Origin: Hydractinia symbiolongicarpus
Lineage: Eukaryota; Cnidaria; Hydrozoa; Anthoathecata; Hydractiniidae
Reading direction: 5' to 3'
Assembly (NCBI RefSeq): GCF_029227915.1
Contig: NC_079878.1
Span: 29,291,501 to 29,355,500 of the forward strand
DNA: 64,000 nt
Under the pieces are notes generated by a model. The model did no database searches and was not told the origin of the DNA. It saw only the letters and a list, made by a program, of their open reading frames with translations. The translations under genes were made by a program, and so were the position numbers. Below, one piece after another: positions 23,575 to 35,390 of the stretch (positions within the stretch are counted from its first letter, which is position 1; the number at the start of each line of letters is the position of its first letter).

Positions 23575-26500
23575 CTGGACTCGGCCCGTATAGCCAAAAG
23601 TATACAAAGAAAGTACCCAGGGAGTAAACTCATTTCCCGAACGATTTTTTAAATTATTTTTTCACCACTAAAACGCATGAGACTTGTAGTTTTCAGGAAT
23701 GTTTTCATTTTTGATGAGACGCTTAATAAAAGAAGATTAATCGCCGGCAAACGAAAACCCGCGATTTCCCGTAAATCCCGGGCTTGGCCCGTATAGTCGA
23801 ATGTATACAAAGAAAATACCCTGTGAGTAAACTTATTTCCCGAACGATTTTTTAAATTATTTTTTCACCACTAAAACGCATGAGACTTGTAGTTTTCAAA
23901 AATGTTTTCATTTTTGATGAGACGCCTAATGAAAGAAGTTTAATCGCCGGCAAACAAAAACCCGCGATTTCCCGTAAATGCCGTGCTTGGCCCGTATAGT
24001 CGAGTATGTACAAAGAAAGTACCCTGTGAGTAAACACATTTCCAGAACGATTTTTTAAATTATCTTTTCACCACTAAAACGCATGAGACTTGTAGTTTTC
24101 AAAAATGTTTTCATTTTTGATGAGACGCGGAATAAAAGAAGTTTAATCGCCGGCAAACGAAAACCCGCGATTTCCCGTAAATCCCGGACTCGGCCCGTAT
24201 AGTCAAAAGTACACAAAGGAAATACTCAGGGAGTAAACTCATTTCCCGAACGATTTTTTAAATTATTTTTTCACCACTAAAACGTATGAGACTTGTAGTT
24301 TTCAAAAAATTTTTCATTTTTGATGAGACGCTGAATAAAAGAAGTTTAATCGCCGGCAAACGAAAACCCGCGATTTCCCGTAAATCCCGGACTTGGCCCG
24401 TATAGTCAAAAGTATACAAAGAAAGTACCCTGCGAGTAAACTCATTTCCAGAACGATTTTTTAAATTATCTTTTCACCACTAAAACGCACGAGACTTGTA
24501 GTTTTCAAAAATGTTTTCATTTTTGATGAGACGCTGAATAAAAGAAGTTTAATCGCCGCCAAACGAAAACCCGCGAATTCCCGTAAATCCCAAACTCGGC
24601 CCGTATAGCCAAAAGTATACAAAGAAAATACCCAGGGAGTAAACTCATTTCCAGAACGATTTTTCAAATTATCTTTTCACCACTAAAACGCATGGGACTT
24701 GTAGTTTTCAAAAATGTTTTCATTTTTGATGAGACTCTGAATAAATGAAGTTTAATCGCCGGCAAACGAAAACCCGCGAATTCCCGTAAATCCTGGACTC
24801 GGCCCGTATAGTCAAAAGTATACAAAGAAAATACCCAGGGAGTAAACACATTTCCAGAACGATTTTTTAAATTATTTTTTCACCACTAAAACGCATGAGA
24901 CTTGTAGTTTTCAGGAATGTTTTCATTTTTGATGAGACGTTTAATGAAAGAAGTTTAATCGCCGGCAAACGAAAACCCGCGATTTCCCGTAAATGCCGTG
25001 CTTGGCCGGTATAGTCGATTATATACAAAGAAAGTACCCTGTGAGTAAACTCATTTCCAGAACGATTTTTTAAATTATCTTTTCACCACTAAAACGCATG
25101 AGACTTGTAGTTTTTAAAAATGTTTTCATTTTTAATGAGACGCGGAATAAAAGAAGTTAATCGCCGGCAAACGAAAACCCGCGATTTCCCGTTAATCCCG
25201 GACTCGGCCCGTATAGCCAAAAGTATACAAAGAAAGTACCCAGGGAGTAAACTCATTTCCCGAACGATTTTTTAAATTATTTTTTCACCACTAAAACGCA
25301 TGAGACTTGTAGTTTTCAGGAATGTTTTCATTTTTGATGAGACGCTTAATAAAAGAAGTTTAATCGCCGGCAAACGAAAACCCGCGATTGCCCGTAAATC
25401 CCGGGCTTGGCCCGTATAGTCGAATGTATACAAAGAAAATACCCTGTGAGTAAACTTATTTCCGGAACGATTTTTTAAATTATTTTTTCACCACTAAAAC
25501 GCATGAGACTTGTAGTTTTCAAAAATGTTTTCATTTTTGATGAGACGCTTAATGAAAGAAGTTTAATCGCCGGCAAACAAAAACCCGCGATTTCCCGTAA
25601 ATGCCGTGCTTGGCCCGTATAGTCGAGTATGTACAAAGAAAGTACCCTGTGAGTAAACACATTTCCAGAACGATTTTTTAAATTATCTTTTCACCACTAA
25701 AACGCATGAGACTTGTAGTTTTCAAAAATGTTTTCATTTTTGATGAGACGCGGAATAAAAGAAGTTTAATCGCCGGCAAACGAAAACCCGCGATTTCCCG
25801 TAAATCCCGGACTCGGCCCGTATAGTCAAAAGTACACAAAGAAAATACTCAGGGAGTAAACTCATTTCCCGAACGATTTTTTAAATTATTTTTTCACCAC
25901 TAAAACGTATGAGACTTGTAGTTTTCAAAAATTTTTTCATTTTTGATGAGACGCTGAATAAAAGAAGTTTAATCGCCGGCAAACGAAAATCCGCGATTTC
26001 CCGTAAATCCCGGACTTGGCCCGTATAGTCAAAAGTATACAAAGAAAGTACCCTGCGAGTAAACTCATTTCCAGAACGATTTTTTAAATTATCTTTTCAC
26101 CACTAAAACGCACGAGACTTGTAGTTTTTAAAAATGTTTTCATTTTTGATGAGACGCTGAATAAAAGAAGTTTAATCGCCGCCAAAGGAAAACCCGCGAA
26201 TTCCCGTAAATCCCAAACTCGGCCCGTATAGCCAAAAGTATACAAAGAAAATACCCAGGGAGTAAACTCATTTCCAGAACGATTTTTTAAATTATCTTTT
26301 CACCACTAAAACGCATGGGACTTGTAGTTTTCAAAAATGTTTTCATTTTTGATGAGACTCTGAATAAATGAAGTTTAATCGCCGGCAAACGAAAACCCGC
26401 GAATTCCCGTAAATCCTGGACTCGGCCCGTATAGTCAAAAGTATACAAAGAAAATACCCAGGGAGTAAACACATTTCCAGAACGATTTTTTAAATTTTTT

Positions 26501-27905
26501 TTTCACCACTAAAACGCATGAGACTTGTAGTTTTCAGGAATGTTTTCATTTTTGATGAGACGTTTAATGAAAGAAGTTTAATCGCCGGCAAACGAAAACC
26601 CGCGATTTCCCGTAAATGCCGTGCTTGGCCGGTATAGTCGATTATATACAAAGAAAGTACCCTGTGAGTAAACTCATTTCCAGAACGATTTTTTAAATTA
26701 TCTTTTCACCACTAAAACGCATGAGACTTGTAGTTTTTAAAAATGTTTTCATTTTTAATGAGACGCGGAATAAAAGAAGTTAATCGCCGGTAAACGAAAA
26801 CCCGCGATTTCCCGTTAATCCCGGACTCGGCCCGTATAGCCAAAAGTATACAAAGAAAGTACCCAGGGAGTAAACTCATTTCCCGAACGATTTTTTAAAT
26901 TATTTTTTCACCACTAAAACGCATGAGACTTGTAGTTTTCAGGAATGTTTTCATTTTTGATGAGACGCTTAATAAAAGAAGTTTAATCGCCGGCAAACGA
27001 AAACCCGCGATTTCCCGTAAATCCCGGGCTTGGCCCGTATAGTCGAATGTATACAAAGAAAATACCCTGTGAGTAAACTTATTTCCCGAACGATTTTTTA
27101 AATTATTTTTTCACCACTAAAACGCATGAGACTTGTAGTTTTCAAAAATGTTTTCATTTTTGATGAGACGCTTAATGAAAGAAGTTTAATCGCCGGCAAA
27201 CAAAAAACCGCGATTTCCCGTAAATGCCGTGCTTGGCCCGTATAGTCGAGTATGTACAAAGAAAGTACCCTGTGAGTAAACACATTTCCAGAACGATTTT
27301 TTAAATTATCTTTTCACCACTAAAACGCATGAGACTTGTAGTTTTCAAAAATGTTTTCATTTTTGATGAGACGCGGAAGAAAAGAAGTTTAATCGTCGGC
27401 AAACGAAAACCCGCGATTTCCCGTAAATCCCGGACTCGGCCCGTATAGTCAAAAGTACACAAAGAAAATACTCAGGGAGTAAACTCATTTCCCGAACGAT
27501 TTTTTAAATTATTTTTTCACCACTAAAACGTATGAGACTTGTAGTTTTCAAAATTTTTTCATTTTTGATGAGACGCTGAATAAAAGAAGTTTAATCGCCG
27601 GCAAACGAAAACCCGCGATTTCCCGTAAATCCCGGACTTGGCCCGTATAGTCAAAAGTATACAAAGAAAGTACCCTGCGAGTAAACTCATTTCCAGAACG
27701 ATTTTTTAAATTATCTTTTCACCACTAAAACGCACGAGACTTGTAGTTTTCAAAAATGTTTTCATTTTTGATGAGACGCTGAATAAAAGAAGTTTAATCG
27801 CCGCCAAACGAAAACCCGCGAATTCCCGTAAATCCCAAACTCGGCCCGTATAGCCAAAAGTATACAAAGAAAATACCCAGGGAGTAAACTCATTTCCAGA
27901 ACGAT
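23575..27905 (+). repeat. 8-mer HOR, 1,623-bp period, about 2.7 copies
   Basis: AGAAAATACCCTGTGAG occurs at 23,811, 25,434 and 27,057, exactly 1,623 bp apart. The TATAGCCAAAAG marker lies at about 23,589 and 25,212 with the same spacing. Copies run roughly 23,575-25,197, 25,198-26,820 and 26,821-27,905. The unit contains the subtype with both dyad arms changed (25,114 and 26,737), an AAATGCCGTGCTTGG / GAGTATGTAC monomer, a CGCGGAATAAAAG monomer, and the CGCCGCCAAACG / GAATTCCCG monomer. The third copy stops where the GCATGGGACTT monomer should follow. This is the cleanest HOR in the window. Related units reappear at 45-48.4 kb. Confidence 0.85.
25114..25135 (+). repeat. Dyad with compensatory changes in both arms
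   Basis: The arms here are TTAAAAATG and CATTTTTAA, still perfectly complementary, against the usual TCAAAAATG and CATTTTTGA. The same double change occurs at 26,737, 45,427, 46,237, 47,048 and 47,656. All six sit in the same monomer subtype (CGCGGAATAAAAG, one base short at GAAGTTAATCG), so they represent one lineage. Confidence 0.85.
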
Positions 27906-28510
27906 TTTTTAAATTATCTTTTCACCACTAAAACGCATGAGACTTGTAGTTTTCAAAAATGTTTTCATTTTTGATGAGACGCGGAATAAAAGAAGTTTAA
28001 TCGCCGGCAAACGAAAACCCGCGATTTCCCGTAAATCCCGAACTCGGCCCGTATAGTCAAAAGTACACAAAGAAAATACTCAGGGAGTAAACTCATTTCC
28101 CGAACGATTTTTTAAATTATTTTTTCACCACTAAAACGTATGAGACTTGTAGTTTTCAAAAATTTTTTCATTTTTGATGAGACGCTGAATAAAAGAAGTT
28201 TAATCGCCGGCAAACGAAAACCCGCGATTTCCCGTAAATCCCGGACTTGGCCCGTATAGTCAAAAGTATACAAAAAAAGTACCCTGCGAGTAAACTCATT
28301 TCCAGAACGATTTTTTAAATTATCTTTTCACCACTAAAACGCACGAGACTTGTAGTTTTCAAAAATGTTTTCATTTTTGATGAGACGCTGAATAAAAGAA
28401 GTTTAATCGCCGCCAAAGGAAAACCCGCGAATTCCCGTAAATCCCAAACTCGGCCCGTATAGCCAAAAGTATACAAAGAAAATACCCAGGGAGTAAACTC
28501 ATTTCCAGAA
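27300..28510 (+). repeat. 3-mer duplication (609 bp) at the end of the 8-mer HOR
   Basis: The three monomers CGCGGAATAAAAG, AAATTTTTTC / GGACTTGGCCC and CGCCGCCAAA / GAATTCCCG occur at about 27,300-27,905 and again at about 27,906-28,510. The first copy has AAAGAAAAG in place of AATAAAAG and an additional base loss at about 27,550. The second has CGCCAAAGG, as in the 26.1-kb copy of the 8-mer, so the second copy may derive from a different 8-mer unit than its neighbour. Confidence 0.7.
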
Positions 28511-29600
28511 CGATTTTTTAAATTATCTTTTCACCACTAAAACGCACGAGACTTGTAGTTTTCAAAAATGTTTTCATTTTTGATGACACGCTGAATATAA
28601 GAAGTTTAATCGCCGGCAAACAAAAACCCGCGATTTCCCGTTAATCCCGGACTCGGCCCGTATAGTCAAAAGTATACAAAGAAAATACGCAGGGACTAAA
28701 CTCATTTCCAGAACGATTTTTTAAATTATCTTTTCACCACTAAAACACATGAGACTTGTAGTTTTCAAAAATGTTTTCATTTTTGATGAGACGCTGAATA
28801 AAAGATGTTTAGTCGCCGGCAAACGAAAACCCGCGATTTCCCGTAAATCCCGGACTCGGCCCGTATAGTCAAAAGTACACAAAGAAAATACTCAGGGAGT
28901 AAACTCATTTTCAGAACGATTTTTTAAATTATCTTTTCACCACTAAAACGTATGAGACTTGTAGTTTTCAAAAATGTTTTCATTTTTGATGAGACGCTGA
29001 ATAAAAGAAGTTTAATCGCCGGCAAACGAAAACCCGCGAATTCCCGTAAATCCCGGACTCGGCCCGTATAGTCAAAAGTACACAAAGAAAATACTCAGGG
29101 AGTAAACTCATTTCCCGAACGATTTTTTAATTATTTTTTCATCACTAAAACGTACTCAGGGAGTAAACTCATTTCCCGAACGATTTTTTAATTATTTTTT
29201 CACCACTAAAACGCATGAGACTTGTAGTTTTCAAAAATGTTTTCATTTTTGATGAGACGCAGAATAAAAGAAGTTTAATCGCCGGCAAACGAAAACCCGT
29301 GATTTCCCGTAAATCCCATACTTGGCCCGTATAGTAAAAAGTATACAACGAAAGTACCCTGCGAGTAAACTCATTTCCAGAACGATTTTTTAAATTATCT
29401 TTTCACCACTAAAACGCACGAGACTTGTAGTTTTCAAAAATGTTTTCATTTTTGATGAGACGCTGAATAAAAGAAGTTTAATCGCCGGCAAACGAAAACC
29501 CGCGAATTCCCGTAAATCCCAAACTCGGCCCGTATAGTCAAAATTATACAAAGAAAATACCCAGGGAGTAAACTCATTTCCAGAACGATTTTTTAAATTA
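28511..29600 (+). repeat. Outlying copy of the 51-58 kb HOR monomers
   Basis: The order of subtypes matches 54.6-55.5 kb about 25 kb away: GAATATAAG with GTTAATCCCGG and AATACGCAGG; ACACATGAG with GATGTTTAGTCGCC; TACACAAAG with AATACTCAGG and the 61-bp duplication; then CGCAGAATAAAAG with CCCATACTTGG and GTATACAACG. In the monomer after the duplication this copy has CTAAAACGCATGAG, where 55, 57.5 and 59.8 kb have CTAAGCCGTATGAG. It therefore branched off before, or outside, that change. Confidence 0.7.
29092..29213 (+). repeat. 61-bp partial-monomer tandem duplication, site 1
   Basis: TACTCAGGGAG starts at 29,092 and again at 29,153, so unit positions of about 83-143 are present twice. The junction reads AAAACGTACTCAG. 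The TA shared by ACGTATGAG and AATACTCAG is the only obvious microhomology. Confidence 0.9.
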
Positions 29601-31740
29601 TTTTTTCACCACTAAAACGCATGAGACTTGTAGTTTTAAAAAATGTTTTCATTTTTGATGAGACGCTGAATAAAAGAAGTTTAATCGCCGGCAAACGAAA
29701 ACCCGCAATTTCCCGTAAATCCCGTGCTTGGCTCGTATAGTCGAGTATATACAAAGAAAGTACCCTGTGAGTAAACTCATTTCCAGAACGATTTTTTATA
29801 TTATCTTTTCACCACTAAAACGCATGAGACTTGTAGTTTTCAAAAATGTTTTTATTTTTGATGAGACGCGGAATAAAAGAAGTTTAATCGCCGGCAAACG
29901 AAAACCCGCGATTTCCCGTAAATCCCGGACTCGGCCCGTATAGTCAAAAGTACACAAAGAAAATACTGAGGGAGTAAACACATTTCCCGAACGATTTTTT
30001 AAATTATTTTTTCACCACTAAAACGTATGAGACTTGTAGTTTTCAAAAATGTTTTCATTTTTGATGAGACGCTGAATAAAAGAAGTTTAATCGCCGGCAA
30101 ACGAAAACCCGCGATTTCCCGTAAATCCCGGACTCGGCCCGTATAGTCAAAAGTACACAAAGAAAATACTCAGGGAGTAAACTCATTTCCCGAACGATTT
30201 TTTAAATTATTTTTTCACCACTAAAACGTATGACACTTGTAGTTTTCAAAAATGTTTTCATTTTTGATGAGACGCTGAATAAAAGAAGTTTAATCGCCGG
30301 CAAACGAAAACCCGCGATTTCCCGTAAATCCCGGACTCGGCCCGTATAGTCAAAAGTATACAAAGAAAGTACCCTGCGAGGAAACTCATTTCCAGAACGA
30401 TTTTTTAAATTATCTTTTCACCACTAAAACGCACGAGACTTGTAGTTTTCAAAAATGTTTTCATTTTTGATGAGACGCTGAATAAAAGAAGTTTAATCGC
30501 CGGCAAACGAAAACCCGCGAATTCCCGTAAATCCCAAACTCGGCCCGTATAGTCAAAAGTATACAAAGAAAATACCCAGGGAGTAAACTCATTTCCAGAA
30601 CGATTTTTTAAATTATCTTTTTACCACTAAAACGCATGAGACTTGTAGTTTTCAAAAATGTTTTCATTTTTGATGAGACGCTGAATAAAAGATGTTTAAT
30701 CGCCGGCAAACGAAAACCCGCGATTTGCCGTAAATCCCGGACTCGGCCCGTATTGTCAAAAGTATACAAAGAAAGTACCCAGGGAGTAAACTCATTTCCC
30801 GAACGATTTTTTAAATTATTTTTTCACCACTAAAACGCATGAGACTTGTAGTTTTCAAAAATGTTTTCATTCTTGATGAGACGCTGAATAAAAGATGTTT
30901 AATCGCCGGCAAACCAAAACCCGCGATTTCCCGTAAATACCGGACTCGGCCCGTATAGTCAAAAGTATACAAAGAAAGTACCCAGGGAGTAAACTCATTT
31001 CCCGAACGATTTTTTAAATTATCTTTTCACCACTAAAACGCACGAGACTTGTAGTTTTCAAAAATGTTTTCATTTTTGATGAGACGCTGAATAAAAGAAG
31101 TTTAATCGCCGGCAAACGAAAACCCGCGAATTCCCGTAAATCCCAAACTCGGCCCGTATAGTCAAAAGTATACAAAGAAAATACCCAGGGAGTAAACTCA
31201 TTTCCAGAACGATTTTTTAAATTATCTTTTTACCACTAAAACGCATGAGACTTGTAGTTTTCAAAAATGTTTTCATTTTTGATGAGACGCTGAATAAAAG
31301 ATGTTTAATCGCCGGCAAACGAAAACCCGCGATTTGCCGTAAATCCTGGACTCGGCCCGTATAGTCAAAAGTATACAAAGAAAGTACCCAGGGAGTAAAC
31401 TCAATTCCCGAACGATTTTTTAAATTATTTTTTCACCACTAAAACGCATGAGACTTGTAGTTTTCAAAAATGTTTTCATTTTTGATGAGACGCTGAATAA
31501 AAGATGTTTAATCGCCGGCAAACCAAAACCCGCGATTTCCCGTAAATACCGGGCTCGGCCCGTATAGTCAAAAGTATACAAAGAAAGTACCCAGGGAGTA
31601 AACTCATTTCCCGAACGATTTTTTAAATTATTTTTTCACCACTAAAACGCATGAGACTTGTAGTTTTCAGGAATGTTTTCATTTTTGATGAGACGCTTAA
31701 TGAAAGAAGTTTAATCGCCGGCAAACGAAAACCCGCGATT
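29601..31740 (+). repeat. Dispersed copy of the left-end block (29.6-31.7 kb)
   Basis: The run starting with GTTTTAAAAAATG and AACCCGCAATTTCCCG, then TTTTTTATATTATC, repeats the series seen at about 590-1,800, 6,470-7,500 and 58,790-59,100. The GATTTGCCG monomers follow at about 30,722 and 31,330. The distance from the 6.5-kb copy is about 23.2 kb, so related blocks are scattered and not only adjacent. Confidence 0.65.
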
Positions 31741-34700
31741 TTCCGTAAATCCCGGGCTTGGATCGTATAGTCGAATGTATACAAAGAGAGTACCCTGTGA
31801 GTAAACTCATTTCTTGAACGATTTTTTAAATTATTTTTTCACCACTAAAACGCATGAGACTTGTAGTTTTTAAAAATGATTTCATTTTTGATGAGACGCT
31901 GAATAAAAGAAGTTTAATCGCCGGCAAACAAAAACCCGCGATTTCCCGTAAATCCCGGACTCGGCTCGTATAGTCAAAAGTATACAAAGAAAGTACCCTG
32001 CGAGTAAACTCATTTCCAGAACGATTTTTTAAATTATCTTTTCACCACTACAACACACGAGACTTGTAGTTTTCAAAAATGTTTTCATTTTTGATGAGAC
32101 GCTGAATAAAAGAAGTTTAATCGCCGGCAAACGAAAACCCGCGATTTTCCGTAAATCCCGAGCTTGGCCCGTATAGTCGAATGTATACAAAGAGAGTACC
32201 CTGTGAGTAAACTCATTTCTTGAACGATTTTTTAAATTATTTTTTCACCACTAAAACGCATGAGACTTGTAGTTTTTAAAAATGTTTTCATTTTTGATGA
32301 GACGCTGAATAAAAGAAGTTTAATCGCCGGCAAACAAAAACCCGCGATTTCCCGTAAATCCCGGACTCGGCTCGTATAGTCAAAAGTATACAAAGAAAGT
32401 ACCCTGCGAGTAAACTCATTTCCAGAACGATTTTTTAAATTATCTTTTCACCACTACAACACACGAGACTTGTAGTTTTCAAAAATGTTTTCATTTTTGA
32501 TGAGACGCTGAATAAAAGAAGTTTAATCGCCGGCAAACGAAAACCCGCGAATTCCCGTGAATCCCAAACTCGGCCTGTATAGTCAAAAGTATACAAAAAA
32601 AATACCCAGGGAGTAAACTCATTTCCAAAACGATTTTTTAAATTATCTTTTCACCACTAAAACGCATGAGACATGTAGTTTTCAAAAATGTTTTCATTTT
32701 TGATGAAACGCTGAATAAAAGATGTTTAATCGCCGGCAAACGAAAACCCGCGATTTCCCGTAAATCCTGGACTCGGCCCGTATAGTCAAATGTATACAAA
32801 GAACGTACCCAGGGAGTAAACTCATTTCCCGCACGATTTTTTAAATTATTTTTTCACCACTAAAATGCATGAGTCTTTTATTTTTCAAAAATGTTTTCAT
32901 TTTTGATGAGACGCTGAATAAAAGATGTTTAATCGCCGGCAAACGAAAACCCGCGATTTCCCGTAAATCCCGGACTCGGCCCGTATAGTCAAAAGTATAC
33001 AAAGAAAGTACCCAGGGAGTAAACTCAATTCCCGAACGATTTTTTAAATTATCTTTTCACCACTAAAACGCATGAGACATGTAGTTTTCAAAAATGTTTT
33101 CATTTTTGATGAGACGCTTAATGAAAGACGTTTAATCGCCGGCAAACGAAAACCCGCGATTTCCCGTAAATCCTGGACTCGGCCCGTAGAGTCAAAAGTA
33201 TACAAAGAACGTACCCAGGGAGTAAACTCATTTCCCGAACGATTTTTTAAATTATTTTTTCACCACTAAAACGCATGAGACTTGTAGTTTTCAAAAATGT
33301 TTTCATTTTTGATGAGACGCTGAATATAAGAAGTTTAATCGCCGGCAAACAAAAACCGCGATTTCCCGTAAATCCCGTGCTTGGCCCGTATAGTCGAGTA
33401 CATACAAAGAAAGTACCCTGTGAGTAAACTCATTTCCAGAACGATTTTTTAAATTATCTTTTCACCACTAAAACGCATGAGACATGTAGTTTTCAAAAAT
33501 GTTTTCATTTTTGATGAGACGCTGAATAAAAGATGTTTAATTGCCGGCAAACGAAAACCCGCGATTTCCCGTAAATCCTGGACTCGGCCCGTATAGTCAA
33601 ATGTATACAAAGAAAATACCCAGGGAGTAAACTCATTTCCAGAACGATTTTTTAAATTATCTTTTCACCACTAAAACGCATGAGACATGTAGTTTTCAAA
33701 AATGTTTTCATTTTTGATGAGACGCTGAATAAAAGATGTTTAATCGCCGGCAAACGAAAACCCGCGATTTCCCGTAAATCCTGGACTCGGCCCGTATAGT
33801 CAAATGTATACAAAGAACGTACCCAGGGAGTAAACTCATTTCCCGAACGATTTTTTCAATTATCTTTTCACCACTAAAACGCATGAGACATGTAGTTTTC
33901 AAAAATGTTTTCATTTTTGATGAGACGCTTAATGAAAGAAGTTTAATCGCCGGCAAACGAAAACCCGCGATTTCCCGTAAATGCCGTGCTTGGCCCGTAT
34001 AGTCGAGTATATACAAAGAAAGTACCCTGTGAGTAAACTCATTTCCCGAACGATTTTTCAAATTATTTTTTCACCACTAAAACGCATGAGACTTGTAGTT
34101 TTAAAAAATGTTTTCATTTTTGATGAGACGCTGAATAAAAGAAGTTTAATCGCCGGCAAACGAAAACCCGCAATTTCCCGTAAATCCCGTGCTTGGCTCG
34201 TATAGTCGAGTATATACAAAGAAAGTACCCTGTAAGTAAACTCATTTCCAGAACGATTTTTTATATTATCTTTTCACCACTAAAACGCACGAGACTTGTA
34301 GTTTTCAAAAATGTTTTCATTTTTGATGAGACGCTGAATAAAAGAAGTTTAATCGCCGGCAAACGAAAACCCGCGAATTCCCGTAAATCCCAAACTCGGC
34401 CCGTATAGTCAAAAGTATACAAAGAAAATACCCAGGGAGTAAACTCATTTCCAGAACGATTTTTTAAATTATCTTTTTACCACTAAAACGCATGAGACTT
34501 GTAGTTTTCAAAAATGTTTTCATTTCTGATGAGACGCTGAATAAAAGATGTTTAATCGCCGGCAAACGAAAACCCGCGATTTGCCGTAAATCCCGGACTC
34601 GGCCCGTATAGTCAAAAGTATACAAAGAAAGTACCCAGGGAGTAAACTCATTTTCCGAACGATTTTTTAAATTATTTTTTCACCACTAAAACGCATGAGA

Positions 34701-35390
34701 CTTGTAGTTTTCAAAAATGTTTTCATTTTTGATGAGACGCTGAATAAAAGATGTTTAATCGCCGGCAAACCAAAACCCGCGATTTCCCGTAAATACCGGA
34801 CTCGGCCCGTATAGTCAAAAGTATACAAAGAAAGTACCCAGGGAGTAAATTCATTTCCCGAACGATTTTTTAAATTATTTTTTCACCACTAAAACGCATG
34901 AGACTTGTAGTTTTCAAAAATGTTTTCATTTTTGATGAGACGCTGAATAAAAGATGTTTAATCGCCGGCAAACGAAAACCTGCGATTTCCCGTAAATCCC
35001 GGACTCGGCCCGTATAGTCAAAAGTATACAAAGAAAGTACCCAGGGAGTAAACTCATTTCCCGAACGATTTTTTAAATTATTTTTTCACCACTAAAACGC
35101 ATGAGACTTGTAGTTTTCAGGAATGTTTTCATTTTTGATGAGACGCTTAATGAAAGAAGTTTAATCGCCGGCAAACGAAAACCCGCGATTTTCCGTAAAT
35201 CCCGGGCTTGGCCCGTATAGTCGAATGTATACAAAGAGAGTACCCTGTGAGTAAACTCATTTCCCGAACGATTTTTAAATTATTTTTTCACCACTAAAAC
35301 GCATGAGACTTGTAGTTTTCAAAAATGGTTTCATTTTTGATGAGACGGTGAATATAAGAAGTTTAATCGCCGGCAAACGAAAACCCGCGA
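31741..35390 (+). repeat. 3.0-3.65-kb HOR, copy 1
   Basis: The rare marker TTGGATCGTATAG at 31,759 recurs at 35,411 (offset 3,652), after which AAAATGATTTC follows in both. The offset drops to 3,246-3,247 by 33,072 versus 36,318 because copy 2 lacks two monomers. The block contains a GAACGTACCC series with CATGAGACATG. This is followed by an AAATGCCGTGCTTGG / GAGTATATAC monomer and the GCAATTTCCCG monomer with TTTTTTATATTATC. Confidence 0.8.

Noticed and set aside
24664-24849. Minus-strand reading frames with FSLYTFDYTGRV as a repeat protein such as a silk or antifreeze
   Set aside because: The peptide is the translation of the GC block and dyad in one frame, broken by stops in the next monomer. 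No continuous repeat protein is possible without frameshifts at each unit.
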